Assembly: GCF_001424945.1 (NCBI RefSeq)
Contig: NZ_LMCW01000012.1
Location: forward strand, 1,076,778-1,140,777
Direction: 5' to 3'
Length of the DNA stretch: 64,000 nt
DNA from: Rhizobium sp. Root1203
GTDB lineage: Bacteria > Pseudomonadota > Alphaproteobacteria > Rhizobiales > Rhizobiaceae
Part shown: positions 1 to 8,125 of the stretch, piece after piece
Numbering within the stretch: the stretch's first letter is position 1
How the letters are laid out: each line of letters opens with the position of its first letter
Notes under the pieces: generated by a model
Told to the model about the DNA's origin: nothing
Seen by the model: only the letters and a program-made list of their open reading frames with translations
Database searches by the model: none
Position numbers and translations under genes: made by a program

Positions 1-545
1 AAGCCGTCTTCCCGTTCGCCCGCTTCCCCGGCGTCGACATCCTGCTCGGCCCGGAAATGCGCTCGACCGGCGAAGTCATCGGCCTCGACACGGATTTTGC
101 CCTTGCCTTCGCCAAGGCACAGCTCGGCGCCGGCGTCGAACTGCCGCGTGACGGAACGGTCTTCGTTTCCGTGCGCGACGAGGACAAGCCCCGCGTCCTG
201 CCGGCGATCCGCCTCCTGGTGGAACAGGGCTTCAAGGTTCTGGCGACAGGCGGCACGGCACGTTTCCTCGCTGAAAACGGCATCAGCGCCACCAAGATCA
301 ACAAGGTCCTGGAAGGTCGCCCCCACATCGAGGACGCGATCCGCAACCGCCAGGTCCAGCTCGTCATCAACACGACGGACAGCAACAAGGCGATCTCCGA
401 TTCGAAGTCGCTTCGCCGCGCAACCCTGATGCAGAAGGTGCCCTACTACACGACGATGGCCGGCGCCGAAGCCGCAGCTCAGGCGATCAAGGCGCTCAAG
501 GCCGGCAACCTCGAAGTCCGACCGCTGCAAAGCTACTTCGCTTAG
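1..545 (+). CDS. carB: Carbamoyl-phosphate synthase large subunit, C-terminal part (truncated by window edge)
   Basis: The reading frame is open from base 3 and ends with TAG at 543-545, so only the last ~180 residues of a protein normally ~1,100 long are present. The visible part starts in the second ATP-grasp half (the stretch [12 protein letters not shown] is typical there). It continues into the MGS-like allosteric domain, recognised by [14 protein letters not shown] and by LVINTTDS. CarB uses two ATP, bicarbonate and CarA-supplied ammonia to make carbamoyl phosphate for arginine and pyrimidine synthesis in the cytosol. The C-terminal domain binds effectors such as UMP and ornithine in the E. 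coli enzyme. A strong terminator follows. Identification is firm; nothing can be said about the missing N-terminus. Confidence 0.97.
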   Translation, partial: AVFPFARFPGVDILLGPEMRSTGEVIGLDTDFALAFAKAQLGAGVELPRDGTVFVSVRDEDKPRVLPAIRLLVEQGFKVLATGGTARFLAENGISATKINKVLEGRPHIEDAIRNRQVQLVINTTDSNKAISDSKSLRRATLMQKVPYYTTMAGAEAAAQAIKALKAGNLEVRPLQSYFA

Positions 546-595
546 GCAGCGTCAACAACGGCACACCCATGTCCGCGCGACGCGCGTGAAACCAA

Positions 596-632
596 GATAG
601 GGACCCGGCGCAAGCTCGGGTCCTTATCTTTT
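596..632 (+). terminator. Rho-independent terminator after carB
   Basis: A 12-bp stem (596-607 pairing with 617-628, one G-U pair) encloses a 9-nt loop and runs into TTTTT. It ends carB transcription just before the convergent repair cassette, whose stop codon lies at 639. Confidence 0.85.
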
Positions 633-638
633 TGGAGA

Positions 639-2144
639 TTATAAACTCTTCCCGTCGCCAATGCGCGGAGCAACGGAATCACTTTCTCCAAGCACACTCA
701 TAAGCCGCTGAATCTCCATCATATCCTGCCTGAAGCGAGTCACCTCCTCTGCCTTCAGCCGCTCGTCCGGAATGCGTAGCAAATAGGATGGATGTACCGT
801 CACGAACAGCATGCGCCCTGCCGCGAGCGGGATTGCATGGCCGCGCACATCGGAGAGCCTAAGCCTGGCGTCCGTCAGCGACGCCAGCGCAGTGGCGCCC
901 ATGGCGACGACCAGTTTCGGTTCGATGAGATCGATTTCAAGGTCGAGCCACCATCGACAATGCGCAACCTCGCCCATGTTGGGACGCTGGTGAATCCGCC
1001 GCTTGCCGCGCGGTTCGTACTTGAAGTGCTTGACCGCATTGGTGACATAGACAGCCTGCCGGTCGATGCCAGCCTCGCTGACAGCCTGATCGAAAACCTT
1101 GCCGGCGGGCCCAACAAACGGGCGTCCGGCGAGGTCCTCCTGGTCGCCGGGCTGTTCGCCCACGAACATCACCTGTGCATCCCTCGGCCCCTCGCCAAAC
1201 ACCGTCTGTGTCGCATTCGCGTGGAGGGAGCAGCGGGTGCAGCCGGCGGCCTCCTCGCGAAGCGCTGCAAGGGTCCCGACCGGTGCGCATGTGGCGGCGG
1301 GCAGGTTTCGCGCGGCCTCCTGCAGCCTCTCGTGAAACAGCAGCGGTTCGCTTGCCTGACGTGCAGCCATCGCCAGAACCTTGCTTTCGGCACCGGCGAT
1401 GAGACCGGGAATGAGATCGGCTTCGGGCAGGTTCTTCCAATATTTCTTCGGCATCTCGCCTTGCATCGCCTTTGCCTTCAACCGCGCCGGATTGAAGATG
1501 TTGGCATAGTAAGTGCGCCACAGATGGTCCGCGGGATCCGTCAGGTCCGGCTTTTCACAGGGTTCGTTGCTCAGCGTCAGCCTCTCTCCGTCCCAGGCGG
1601 CTGAACCCTTGGGTGTCGCGATGACCCAATCCATGTCGTTGAAGCGTTTCTGGAAAAATGGCGCCTCGCGGGCGACGATGTGATGATCCGGCTCGAACCA
1701 GGCGAGAAACTTTCGCCGCCCGTTCAGCGAAATCCCGGAACCCACCTCCTTGAAACGGACAAAGGCGGTCATCTTATGGGCATCGCGCCGCACGCTTTTC
1801 TCCATCATCCGGGCGCTGGCGACATCCTCGTCCGAAACGACCTCGAGCAAAGTCCGATCAGACTGCAGGCGCCAGAGCAGACGGTAGAGCAGAAAAAAGC
1901 GCATGGGATCACTGTGACAGACGACCGCTTCAGCAAGCGCGATAAAGGCCGGCGGCACGGTTATCCGGACTTGGTCGCCGGCAGGCGGCGGCGGCAGAGC
2001 TTCCGGCGCGGCAAACAGGTCTGCCTCGCATCCCATTTTCCGCCAGTCGACATCCTCAGGCGGAACACCCGCTGCGGCAAGCGCCCGGGCGGCATCGCGC
2101 CACTCCGCAAGCTCGCCCCGCCCCTCCAGCAATACCCGTGCCAT
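639..2144 (-). CDS. DUF4130 / UdgX-type uracil-DNA glycosylase fusion protein
   Basis: A protein of 501 residues with two parts. Residues 1 to ~240 match the DUF4130 putative DNA-repair domain (TIGR03915 type). Residues ~290-501 form a family-4-like uracil-DNA glycosylase with GEQPGDQED near 329, KRRIH at 381-385 and HPSYLLR near 451. Cys302, Cys305 and Cys396 are candidate Fe-S ligands; I could not assign a fourth. The KRRIH loop is the hallmark of UdgX, which in Mycobacterium smegmatis traps uracil in DNA by a covalent bond to this histidine rather than simply excising it. The open frame runs upstream to 2225, but ATG at 2144 shares its A with the TGA of the upstream radical SAM gene and fits the family N-terminus, so translational coupling sets the start. 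Both genes form one minus-strand operon. Confidence 0.9.
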   Translation of the reverse strand: MARVLLEGRGELAEWRDAARALAAAGVPPEDVDWRKMGCEADLFAAPEALPPPPAGDQVRITVPPAFIALAEAVVCHSDPMRFFLLYRLLWRLQSDRTLLEVVSDEDVASARMMEKSVRRDAHKMTAFVRFKEVGSGISLNGRRKFLAWFEPDHHIVAREAPFFQKRFNDMDWVIATPKGSAAWDGERLTLSNEPCEKPDLTDPADHLWRTYYANIFNPARLKAKAMQGEMPKKYWKNLPEADLIPGLIAGAESKVLAMAARQASEPLLFHERLQEAARNLPAATCAPVGTLAALREEAAGCTRCSLHANATQTVFGEGPRDAQVMFVGEQPGDQEDLAGRPFVGPAGKVFDQAVSEAGIDRQAVYVTNAVKHFKYEPRGKRRIHQRPNMGEVAHCRWWLDLEIDLIEPKLVVAMGATALASLTDARLRLSDVRGHAIPLAAGRMLFVTVHPSYLLRIPDERLKAEEVTRFRQDMMEIQRLMSVLGESDSVAPRIGDGKSL

Positions 2145-3376
2145 CAGAACAGCGAGAGCTGTTCTGGCTTCGGCTCGAACAGCGCGCGCAAATCCTGCCG
2201 GTCGACCAGGCGACGCGGCGACCACCCTTCCGCCAAAATAAAGGCCTGTACCTTCCGGATCGATACGCCGAGCCGCGTCAGATCCTCGATCCGCAGGCGC
2301 CGGAAACGGCGCGCCGACAGAATGGCTTTCACCGTTTTCGTCCCCAACCCCGGCACGCGCAACAGTGTCTCGCGTGGAGCGCGGTTGATGTCGACCGGAA
2401 AATCGCTGCGATTGCCGAGCGCCCAGGCAAGTTTGGGATCGAGGTCGAGATCGAGCATGCCATCCACCTGTGTCGACGTGATCTCATCGATGCCGAATCC
2501 GTAGAAACGATAGAGCCAGTCTGCCTGGTAGAGCCGATGTTCGCGCATCAGCGGCGGCTTGATGAGCGGCAGATTTCTTGACGAATCCGGAATCGGACTG
2601 AATGCTGAATAGTAGACGCGCTTCAGACCGTAGCTGCCATAGAGCCGTGCGCTGGTGCCGAGGATCGTTGCATCGTTGGCGCCGTCGGCACCGACGATCA
2701 TCTGCGTGCTCTGCCCGCCCGGAACAAAACGCTTGCGCCGCTTGGTCTGCAGTGTCGGTTCAGCCGCCTCCTCGATCTTTAGCCGCAGATCGCCCATGGA
2801 GCGACGGATGCTTGCAGGCTTTTTTTCAGGTGCCAGCCGGGCAATACCGCTGTCGGTCGGCAGCTCGATGTTGAGTGACAGCCGGTCGGCATAAAGTCCT
2901 GCTTCCTCGATCAGGTGGGGCGATGCCTCGGGAATCGACTTCAGATGGATATAGCCGCGGAAATTATGCGTGGTGCGCAATTCGCGAACGACGCGAACCA
3001 TCTCCTCCATCGTATGATCGGAGGAGCGGATGATGCCGGAGGACAGAAACAGGCCCTCGATATAGTTCCGCCGATAGAACTCCAGCGTCAGCCAAACCAC
3101 CTCCTCGGGGGTGAAGCGCGCCCTTTCCACATTGCTGGACGAACGATTGATGCAATAGGCGCAGTCGTAGATGCAGAAATTCGTGAGAAGGATCTTGAGC
3201 AGAGATATGCACCTGCCGTCCGGTGCATACGCATGGCAGATGCCCGCCCCTTCGGTCGATCCGAGACCGCCGCTCTTCGCTGAATCGCGGTTGGCCGTGC
3301 CGCTGGAAGCACAGGATGCGTCATACTTTGCTGCATCCGAGAGGATAGCCAATCGTTCTTCGAGGGACTTCTTCAT
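2144..3376 (-). CDS. Putative DNA modification/repair radical SAM protein
   Basis: The Fe-S motif CxxxCxxC appears as CIYDCAYC, diagnostic of radical S-adenosylmethionine enzymes. The C-terminal ~70 residues contain a helix-hairpin-helix DNA-binding segment (DINRAPRETLLRVPGLG). This architecture is that of the TIGR03916 family, which co-occurs with the DUF4130 and UdgX-type families; the substrate is unknown to me. The gene is first in the operon, overlapping the UdgX fusion by one base. The longest frame starts at ATG 3400, but that would put a LexA-type box (3383-3397) inside the coding sequence. ATG 3376 gives a protein beginning MKKSLEERLAIL, close to the family N-terminus, and is preferred. 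If a promoter overlapping the LexA box is real, the mRNA would be almost leaderless. Confidence 0.88.
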   Translation of the reverse strand: MKKSLEERLAILSDAAKYDASCASSGTANRDSAKSGGLGSTEGAGICHAYAPDGRCISLLKILLTNFCIYDCAYCINRSSSNVERARFTPEEVVWLTLEFYRRNYIEGLFLSSGIIRSSDHTMEEMVRVVRELRTTHNFRGYIHLKSIPEASPHLIEEAGLYADRLSLNIELPTDSGIARLAPEKKPASIRRSMGDLRLKIEEAAEPTLQTKRRKRFVPGGQSTQMIVGADGANDATILGTSARLYGSYGLKRVYYSAFSPIPDSSRNLPLIKPPLMREHRLYQADWLYRFYGFGIDEITSTQVDGMLDLDLDPKLAWALGNRSDFPVDINRAPRETLLRVPGLGTKTVKAILSARRFRRLRIEDLTRLGVSIRKVQAFILAEGWSPRRLVDRQDLRALFEPKPEQLSLF

Positions 3377-3382
3377 ACCGAT

Positions 3383-3397
3383 GTTCACTATATGTTC
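3383..3397. promoter_or_regulatory. Candidate LexA (SOS) box of the repair cassette
   Basis: The plus strand reads GTTCACTATATGTTC, an exact match to the alphaproteobacterial LexA site GTTC-N7-GTTC. It lies 7 bp upstream of the preferred radical SAM start. An exact match of these eight fixed bases is expected by chance about once or twice in 64 kb, so the location at a DNA-repair gene is what gives it weight. Confidence 0.65.
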
Positions 3398-3413
3398 CAT
3401 CGCTAAAGGTCAA
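3387..3413 (-). promoter_or_regulatory. Candidate promoter of the radical SAM/UdgX operon
   Basis: On the minus strand TTGACC (3413-3408) is followed after 15 bp by TATAGT (3392-3387). The -10 element would sit inside the LexA box, as expected for repression by promoter occlusion. The spacer is shorter than the usual 17 bp, which lowers confidence. Confidence 0.35.
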
Positions 3414-3518
3414 CCGTCTCCACCGCTGGCACATGTTTTTCAAGTTTGACGCGAATAGTCGCGCCGGGTTGCGGCCCTGCCCCATCCGAATTTTCTGGAA
3501 ATCAGCGGCACCGATCTG

Positions 3519-3525
3519 CTATAAG
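3519..3525 (+). promoter_or_regulatory. Candidate -10 element for greA
   Basis: CTATAAG at 3519-3525 resembles the rhizobial -10 (CTATAT) and lies ~100 bp upstream of the greA start. No convincing -35 hexamer is visible, so this is only a suggestion. Confidence 0.3.
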
Positions 3526-3555
3526 CTGAACAGTTATGTTTGTTGCACGGTTCCG

Positions 3556-3585
3556 AGGTTCCCCTTCGGGACCTGTTTTCTTTTG
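3556..3585 (+). promoter_or_regulatory. Terminator-like hairpin in the greA leader (possible attenuator)
   Basis: A 7-bp stem (3556-3562 with 3568-3574, one G-U) closes a 5-nt loop and is followed directly by GTTTTCTTTTG. It lies between the candidate greA promoter and its ribosome site, so it could stop part of the transcripts and release a short leader RNA. Confidence 0.45.
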
Positions 3586-3626
3586 TGTCGTCGGCTAAGC
3601 GGACACAAGGAGTTAAGGACAGAGAA

Positions 3627-4103
3627 ATGGTTGATAAGGTACCGATGACGCAGGGTGGTTTCGTCAAGCTGCACGAAGAATTGCGCTGGCGTCAGCAGGA
3701 AGAACGTCCTCGGATCATCGAGGCGATTTCCGAAGCACGCGCGCATGGTGACCTTTCGGAAAATGCCGAATACCATGCCGCCAAGGAAGCCCAGAGCCAC
3801 AACGAAGGCCGGATCGGCGAGTTGGAAGACCTGACGGCACGCGCCGAGGTCATCGACCTCTCCAAGATGTCCGGCGACAAGATCAAGTTCGGCGCCAAGG
3901 TGAAGCTCGTTGACGAGGACACCGACGAGGAAAAGACCTATCAGATCGTCGGCGACCAGGAAGCGGACGTGAAGGCTGGCCGAATTTCGATCTCCTCGCC
4001 GATCGCGCGCGCGCTGATCGGCAAGGAAGTCGGCGATTCGATCGAGGTGAACGCACCCGGCGGCGCCAAGGCCTACGAAGTCCTCGCCATCAGCTGGGGC
4101 TGA
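3627..4103 (+). CDS. greA: Transcription elongation factor GreA
   Basis: A protein of 158 residues, the normal GreA length. The N-terminal coiled coil carries the tip motif [13 protein letters not shown] with acidic Asp42 and Glu45, the residues that enter the RNA polymerase secondary channel and promote cleavage of backtracked RNA. The C-terminal half is the FKBP-like domain that docks on polymerase. The open frame reaches back to 3540, but ATG 3627 is preceded by AAGGA about 8 nt upstream and matches GreA N-termini. The leader holds a terminator-like hairpin. The downstream lpsB start is 6 bp after the stop, so the two genes are probably cotranscribed. Confidence 0.97.
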   Translation: MVDKVPMTQGGFVKLHEELRWRQQEERPRIIEAISEARAHGDLSENAEYHAAKEAQSHNEGRIGELEDLTARAEVIDLSKMSGDKIKFGAKVKLVDEDTDEEKTYQIVGDQEADVKAGRISISSPIARALIGKEVGDSIEVNAPGGAKAYEVLAISWG

Positions 4104-4109
4104 TGGCGC

Positions 4110-5186
4110 GTGGGAGATCGCGGACAATCCGCTCTCGTCGATATCAGTGACGTCGAGATCATCGCGCCGAACTTCAAGAAGCGGCTCTCCGGCGTCACGT
4201 CGACGATCATTCAGCTGATCCCGGTACAGCGGGCTCTGGGTCAACGCATTGCAGCACTCGGACCGGGGTTGCCATCAGATCTTCCGCATATCGGTTTCGC
4301 TGATCTGGTGAAGCTTTGGCGCGCTCCCTCGGGAAAGCGGTTTCGCATCTGGCATGCGCGCCGCAACATCGAAATGCTGCCCGCGATCCTCATGCGTGAC
4401 ATCCTGCGGATGAAGCTCAAGATCGTCTTCACCTCCGCCTCCCAGCGAAAGCATTCCGGCTGGACGAAACGTCTGGTCTCCAGAATGGATGCCGTCATTG
4501 CCACCAGCGGCAAGACGGCGGCCTACCTCGAAGTGCAGAACACTGTGATCCTGCACGGGATCGATACGAACCGGTTTTCACCGCCGGCCGACAAAGCGCA
4601 GGCCAAACGTGAACGTGGCTTTGACCCTGGCAAGAAGATCGCAGGCTGCTTCGGCCGCGTTCGACATCAGAAGGGCACGGACGTCTTCGTCGACAGCATG
4701 ATTCGCCTCCTGCCGGATCGCCCCGACTGGATCGCGATCGTTGCCGGCAGAGCGACTGCCCAACATCTCGAGTTTGAAAAAGGGCTGAAGGCAAAGGCGG
4801 CGGCAGCCGGCTTGTCGGACCGGATTTTGTTCGTCGGCGAACACACCGATATCAACGAATGGTACCGCGCACTCGATCTCTTTGTCGCACCGCAGCGATG
4901 GGAGGGCTTCGGCTTGACCCCGCTCGAGGCGATGGCGACAGGCGTACCGGTGGTCGCTACCGACGTCGGCGCATTTCCGGAACTCATCGCGGTCGGAGAG
5001 GCTGCGACCGGCATGCTGATTGGACGCGACGACGCAGGTGCGATGGCAGACGCGGTCGGTTCGCTCATGGACCAGGACGTGCTTCGCGCGCGCTACGCCG
5101 CTAACGCGAGGGCGCACACAACAGCGAATTTCAGCATTGAGGGTGAGGCAACGAAGTTGCGCGACATCTACGAGGGGCTCGCCTGA
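4110..5186 (+). CDS. lpsB: LPS core glycosyltransferase (LpsB/LpcC mannosyltransferase type)
   Basis: A family-4 retaining glycosyltransferase of 358 residues. The C-terminal nucleotide-sugar domain shows GRVRHQKGTD (182-191) and the E-x7-E motif with Glu265 and Glu273 in EGFGLTPLEAMATG. The N-terminus (VEIIAPNFKKRLSGVTSTI) matches my recollection of Sinorhizobium LpsB and Rhizobium LpcC, which add mannose to the Kdo-lipid A region during LPS core assembly at the cytoplasmic face of the inner membrane. The start is GTG, 6 bp after greA; no in-frame ATG fits. Placement beside greA, lrp, trxB and lsrB agrees with the Sinorhizobium neighbourhood, although the companion genes lpsC, lpsD and lpsE are not found in this window. 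Confidence 0.82.
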   Translation: MGDRGQSALVDISDVEIIAPNFKKRLSGVTSTIIQLIPVQRALGQRIAALGPGLPSDLPHIGFADLVKLWRAPSGKRFRIWHARRNIEMLPAILMRDILRMKLKIVFTSASQRKHSGWTKRLVSRMDAVIATSGKTAAYLEVQNTVILHGIDTNRFSPPADKAQAKRERGFDPGKKIAGCFGRVRHQKGTDVFVDSMIRLLPDRPDWIAIVAGRATAQHLEFEKGLKAKAAAAGLSDRILFVGEHTDINEWYRALDLFVAPQRWEGFGLTPLEAMATGVPVVATDVGAFPELIAVGEAATGMLIGRDDAGAMADAVGSLMDQDVLRARYAANARAHTTANFSIEGEATKLRDIYEGLA

Positions 5187-5222
5187 AAAACCTGCAAGGC
5201 AGGATCACCGGACGCGGCCGGT

Positions 5223-5690
5223 TCACACTTCGACCAGGCCCAGCTTCTTCACCTGTCGGATCGTCAGCATGGTGCGAACCGTATCGACATGCTCGTTCGC
5301 CGTCAGCACCTCGATCACGAAATCCTGGAAGCGCGTCAGATTCTCCGCGACGCAATGCAGCAGAAAATCGCTATCACCAGAGACCATCCAGGCCTGTCGC
5401 ACCAGCGGCCACTGGCCGGTCGCCGCCGCAAAAGCCTTGAGGTTCGCCTCCGACTGATGCTTGAGTCCGACCATGCAGAAGGCCACAAGGTCGAAGCCCA
5501 GCTTGGGGCTGTTCAACATCGCATGATAGCCCTCGATGATGCCGGATTCTTCCAGCTTGCGCACGCGGCGCAGACAAGGCGGCGCTGATATCCCGACCCG
5601 GTCGGCAAGCTCCACATTCGTCATCCGACCGTCTGCCTGCAGCTCACGCAGTATCTTTATGTCGATGGCATCAAGTTCGGCGCGGACCAC
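5223..5690 (-). CDS. lrp: Lrp/AsnC family transcriptional regulator
   Basis: A protein of 156 residues from GTG 5690. It has an N-terminal winged helix (LDAIDIKILRELQADGRMTN then RVGISAPPCLRRVRKLEESG) and a C-terminal RAM/ACT-like ligand domain. Lrp-type proteins oligomerise and sense amino acids; which genes this one controls is not shown here. The frame remains open upstream to 5939, but that extension has no regulator character, and GTG 5690 has AAAGAAAGG just upstream as ribosome site. It converges with lpsB (36-bp gap) and diverges from trxB, with 230 bp between them for shared control. In Sinorhizobium the equivalent gene sits with the lps cluster. Confidence 0.9.
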   Translation of the reverse strand: MVRAELDAIDIKILRELQADGRMTNVELADRVGISAPPCLRRVRKLEESGIIEGYHAMLNSPKLGFDLVAFCMVGLKHQSEANLKAFAAATGQWPLVRQAWMVSGDSDFLLHCVAENLTRFQDFVIEVLTANEHVDTVRTMLTIRQVKKLGLVEV

Positions 5691-5920
5691 GCGAGTGCCT
5701 TTCTTTAAATTGCTCAAGCCAGCTTCTATATAATGCAGCGCAATACGCAAGAATGTTTCGCCGCGATGACGGAATCTTGCACAGCCCATGGGAATGCCTT
5801 GTTGGTAACGCAAGGCTGCCCTTGAATAAAAGCATTGGTCGTTCATAAATGGCGAATGGATCGCCAGACGGTCGCATTCGTCTCTTGGCCGCCGCGTCCT
5901 GATAGTTGAAAGGAAATACC

Positions 5921-6895
5921 ATGTCCGCCCGCCACACAAAGGTGCTCATCATCGGCTCCGGCCCTGCCGGCTACACGGCTGCAGTCTATGCGGCCCGTGC
6001 AATGCTGAAGCCGGTGCTCATCGCCGGGATGGAGCAAGGCGGGCAGCTGATGATCACGACTGATGTCGAGAACTATCCGGGATTTGCCGATCCCATCCAG
6101 GGCCCGTGGCTGATGGAGCAGATGCTGCAGCAGGCCAAGCACGTCGGCGCCGAGATCGTCAACGACATCGTGACCGAGGTCGAGATGAATCAGCGTCCGT
6201 TCGTGGCGCGGACCGACAGCGGTCAGGTCTGGACTGCCGATACGCTTGTTATCGCGACGGGCGCCAAAGCCAAGTGGCTCGGCATCGAGAGCGAGCAGCA
6301 TTTTCAGGGCTTCGGCGTATCCGCCTGCGCCACCTGCGACGGCTTCTTCTATCGCAACAAGGACGTGATCGTGGTCGGCGGCGGCAACAGCGCTGTCGAG
6401 GAAGCGCTTTACCTGTCGAACATCGCAAAGTCGGTAACCGTCGTGCATCGGCGCGATAGTTTCCGCTCCGAGAAGATTCTGCAGGAGCGCCTCTTCTCGA
6501 AGGAGAATATCAAGGTTTTGTGGAACACCGAAGTCGCCGAAATCACGGGTACGCCGGCAAAGCCGCCGATGCCGCCTTCCGTGACCGGCGCGCGCCTGCG
6601 CGATACGCGCACCGGCGCGATCAGCGACCTGCCGGTCCACGGCGTCTTCGTGGCAATCGGCCACGCACCGGCGACCGAGCTGTTCAAGGGCAAGCTGAAG
6701 TTGAAGGACAATGGTTATCTCTGGACGGCCCCCGATTCGACTGCGACGAGCATCGAGGGCGTCTACGCCGCAGGCGACGTGACGGACGACACGTTCCGGC
6801 AGGCGATCACCGCGGCTGGTCTGGGATGCATGGCAGCCCTTGAAGCCGAACGATATCTGACGGGCCACATGCCCGTCGCCGTGGCCGCGGAGTAA
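5921..6895 (+). CDS. trxB: Thioredoxin-disulfide reductase
   Basis: A flavoprotein of 324 residues with an FAD-binding GSGPAGYTAA near the N-terminus, the redox-active CATC at Cys136/Cys139, a NADPH-binding GGGNSAVEEA and a C-terminal FAD motif GVYAAGDV. It passes electrons from NADPH to thioredoxin in the cytosol. ATG 5921 is chosen over ATG 5906 because AAAGGAAA lies just upstream and the protein then begins MSARHTKVLIIG. lsrB follows 21 bp later on the same strand, so the reductase and a redox-responsive regulator are probably cotranscribed. Confidence 0.97.
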   Translation: MSARHTKVLIIGSGPAGYTAAVYAARAMLKPVLIAGMEQGGQLMITTDVENYPGFADPIQGPWLMEQMLQQAKHVGAEIVNDIVTEVEMNQRPFVARTDSGQVWTADTLVIATGAKAKWLGIESEQHFQGFGVSACATCDGFFYRNKDVIVVGGGNSAVEEALYLSNIAKSVTVVHRRDSFRSEKILQERLFSKENIKVLWNTEVAEITGTPAKPPMPPSVTGARLRDTRTGAISDLPVHGVFVAIGHAPATELFKGKLKLKDNGYLWTAPDSTATSIEGVYAAGDVTDDTFRQAITAAGLGCMAALEAERYLTGHMPVAVAAE

Positions 6896-6916
6896 AATGG
6901 CATGAGGGGTGGGGGA

Positions 6917-7813
6917 ATGCCATTGGATTGGGACAAGCTGCGGATTTTTCACGCAGCTGCCGAAGCGGGCTCGTTCACGCATGCGGCAGACAAGCTGCAT
7001 CTGTCCCAATCCGCGATCAGCCGGCAAGTCAGCGCGCTTGAGCAGGATGTCGGCACCAAGCTCTTCCACCGCCACGCACGCGGCCTGATCCTAACGGAAC
7101 AAGGCGAACTGCTGTACCGCACCGCACACGACGTGCTGCTGAAGCTCGAAACGGTGAAGATGCAGCTCACCGAAACGACGGAAACGCCGACGGGCAAGCT
7201 GCGCGTCACGACGACCGTCGGTCTCGGTCAGGGCTGGCTCACCGACAAGATCCAGGAGTTCATGCAGCTCTATCCCGATGTCCAGATTCAGCTCATCCTC
7301 GACAACGAGGAAGTGGATGTGAACATGCGCTATGCCGATTGCGCCATACGCCTGCGCCAACCGGTGCAATCGGATCTCATCCAGCGCAAGCTGTTTACCG
7401 TGCACATGCACGTCTACGCGGCCCCCTCCTATATCAACCGCCACGGCGAGCCGCAGTCGGTCGAGGATCTGGACAATCACCGGATCATCACCTTCGGCGA
7501 GCCTGCACCGAACTACCTGCTTGATGTAAACTGGCTCGAGGTCGCGGGCCGCTCGTCTGACAACAAGCGCATTCCGCACCTGCAGATCAACAGCCAGACC
7601 TCGATCAAGCGCGCATGCCTGCTCGGCATGGGTGTCGCATGCCTGCCCGACTACATCGTTGGGCGAGATCCGGGGCTCATCCAGTTGCCGATCAACGCCG
7701 ACGTGCCGTCGTTCGACACGTATTTCTGCTATCCCGATGAAATGAAGAATGCCGCGAAGCTCAAGGCTTTCCGCGATTTCATCGTCAGCAAGGCGAGAAA
7801 CTGGAACTTCTAG
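6917..7813 (+). CDS. lsrB: LysR-family regulator LsrB
   Basis: A protein of 298 residues with an N-terminal LysR helix-turn-helix (HAADKLHLSQSAISRQVSAL) and a periplasmic-binding-protein-like effector domain. Cysteines occur at 142, 234, 242 and 271. In Sinorhizobium meliloti LsrB controls lps, glutathione and oxidative-stress genes and is needed for normal nodulation, and its activity has been linked to cysteine oxidation. ATG 6917 is preferred to 6902 because GGGGTGGGGG lies upstream and the family begins MPLDWDKLRIF. It follows trxB closely and precedes the AbcR sRNA pair, matching the Sinorhizobium order. Confidence 0.9.
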   Translation: MPLDWDKLRIFHAAAEAGSFTHAADKLHLSQSAISRQVSALEQDVGTKLFHRHARGLILTEQGELLYRTAHDVLLKLETVKMQLTETTETPTGKLRVTTTVGLGQGWLTDKIQEFMQLYPDVQIQLILDNEEVDVNMRYADCAIRLRQPVQSDLIQRKLFTVHMHVYAAPSYINRHGEPQSVEDLDNHRIITFGEPAPNYLLDVNWLEVAGRSSDNKRIPHLQINSQTSIKRACLLGMGVACLPDYIVGRDPGLIQLPINADVPSFDTYFCYPDEMKNAAKLKAFRDFIVSKARNWNF

Positions 7814-7876
7814 TTGTTTTTTGCCAAAAAATGCAAGCCGTGCAACTGGCGCATGTCTGACATGCACAAAAAATGG

Positions 7877-7905
7877 TTGCCGTTTGCCCATTAAAGCACC
7901 ATATG
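7877..7905 (+). promoter_or_regulatory. Promoter of the first AbcR sRNA
   Basis: TTGCCG (7877-7882), 17-bp spacer, CATATG (7900-7905). The second AbcR copy has the same arrangement at the same distance, which supports both. Confidence 0.55.
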
Positions 7906-7911
7906 GAAATC

Positions 7912-8026
7912 AGCTGATGCACACGGTGGCTTTTCCTCCCAGTTCCACCGCATTAGCTGTTCCCCTCTGGAGGTTTAGACCTTCACACCTATAAGGGCCC
8001 CGGCTTTCCGGTGGCCCTCTTTTTTT
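7912..8026 (+). ncRNA. abcR: AbcR small RNA (alpha-r15 family), lsrB-proximal copy
   Basis: A ~115-nt RNA predicted from its promoter, conserved body and strong terminator (GC stem around CGGCTTTCCG, then a T7 run at 8020-8026). The single-stranded CCTCCCAG at ~7936-7943 is the anti-Shine-Dalgarno seed by which AbcR RNAs block translation of ABC-transporter substrate-binding protein mRNAs with Hfq. A second conserved block, GTTCCCCTCTGGAGGTTTA, follows. The position between lsrB and an ArsR gene equals that of the AbcR pair in Sinorhizobium. Which copy is AbcR1 or AbcR2 I cannot prove; by order it should be AbcR2 (SmrC15). Transcript ends are inferred. Confidence 0.85.
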
Positions 8027-8090
8027 GCCTTGTTTTTTCGCATCGCAGCAGAAAATGCTGCAACGCATAGCAGGCATGCGCAAACAGCCA

Positions 8091-8119
8091 TTGAAAAACG
8101 CCTGCCAAAGCATCATATC
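8091..8119 (+). promoter_or_regulatory. Promoter of the second AbcR sRNA
   Basis: TTGAAA (8091-8096), 17-bp spacer, CATATC (8114-8119), at the same offset from the conserved CAGCTGATGCACA start region as in the first copy. Confidence 0.55.
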
Positions 8120-8125
8120 GCACTC

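Noticed and set aside
3534..4244. 236-codon minus-strand frame opposite greA
   Set aside because: greA is unmistakable in the plus strand; the frame has no family features.
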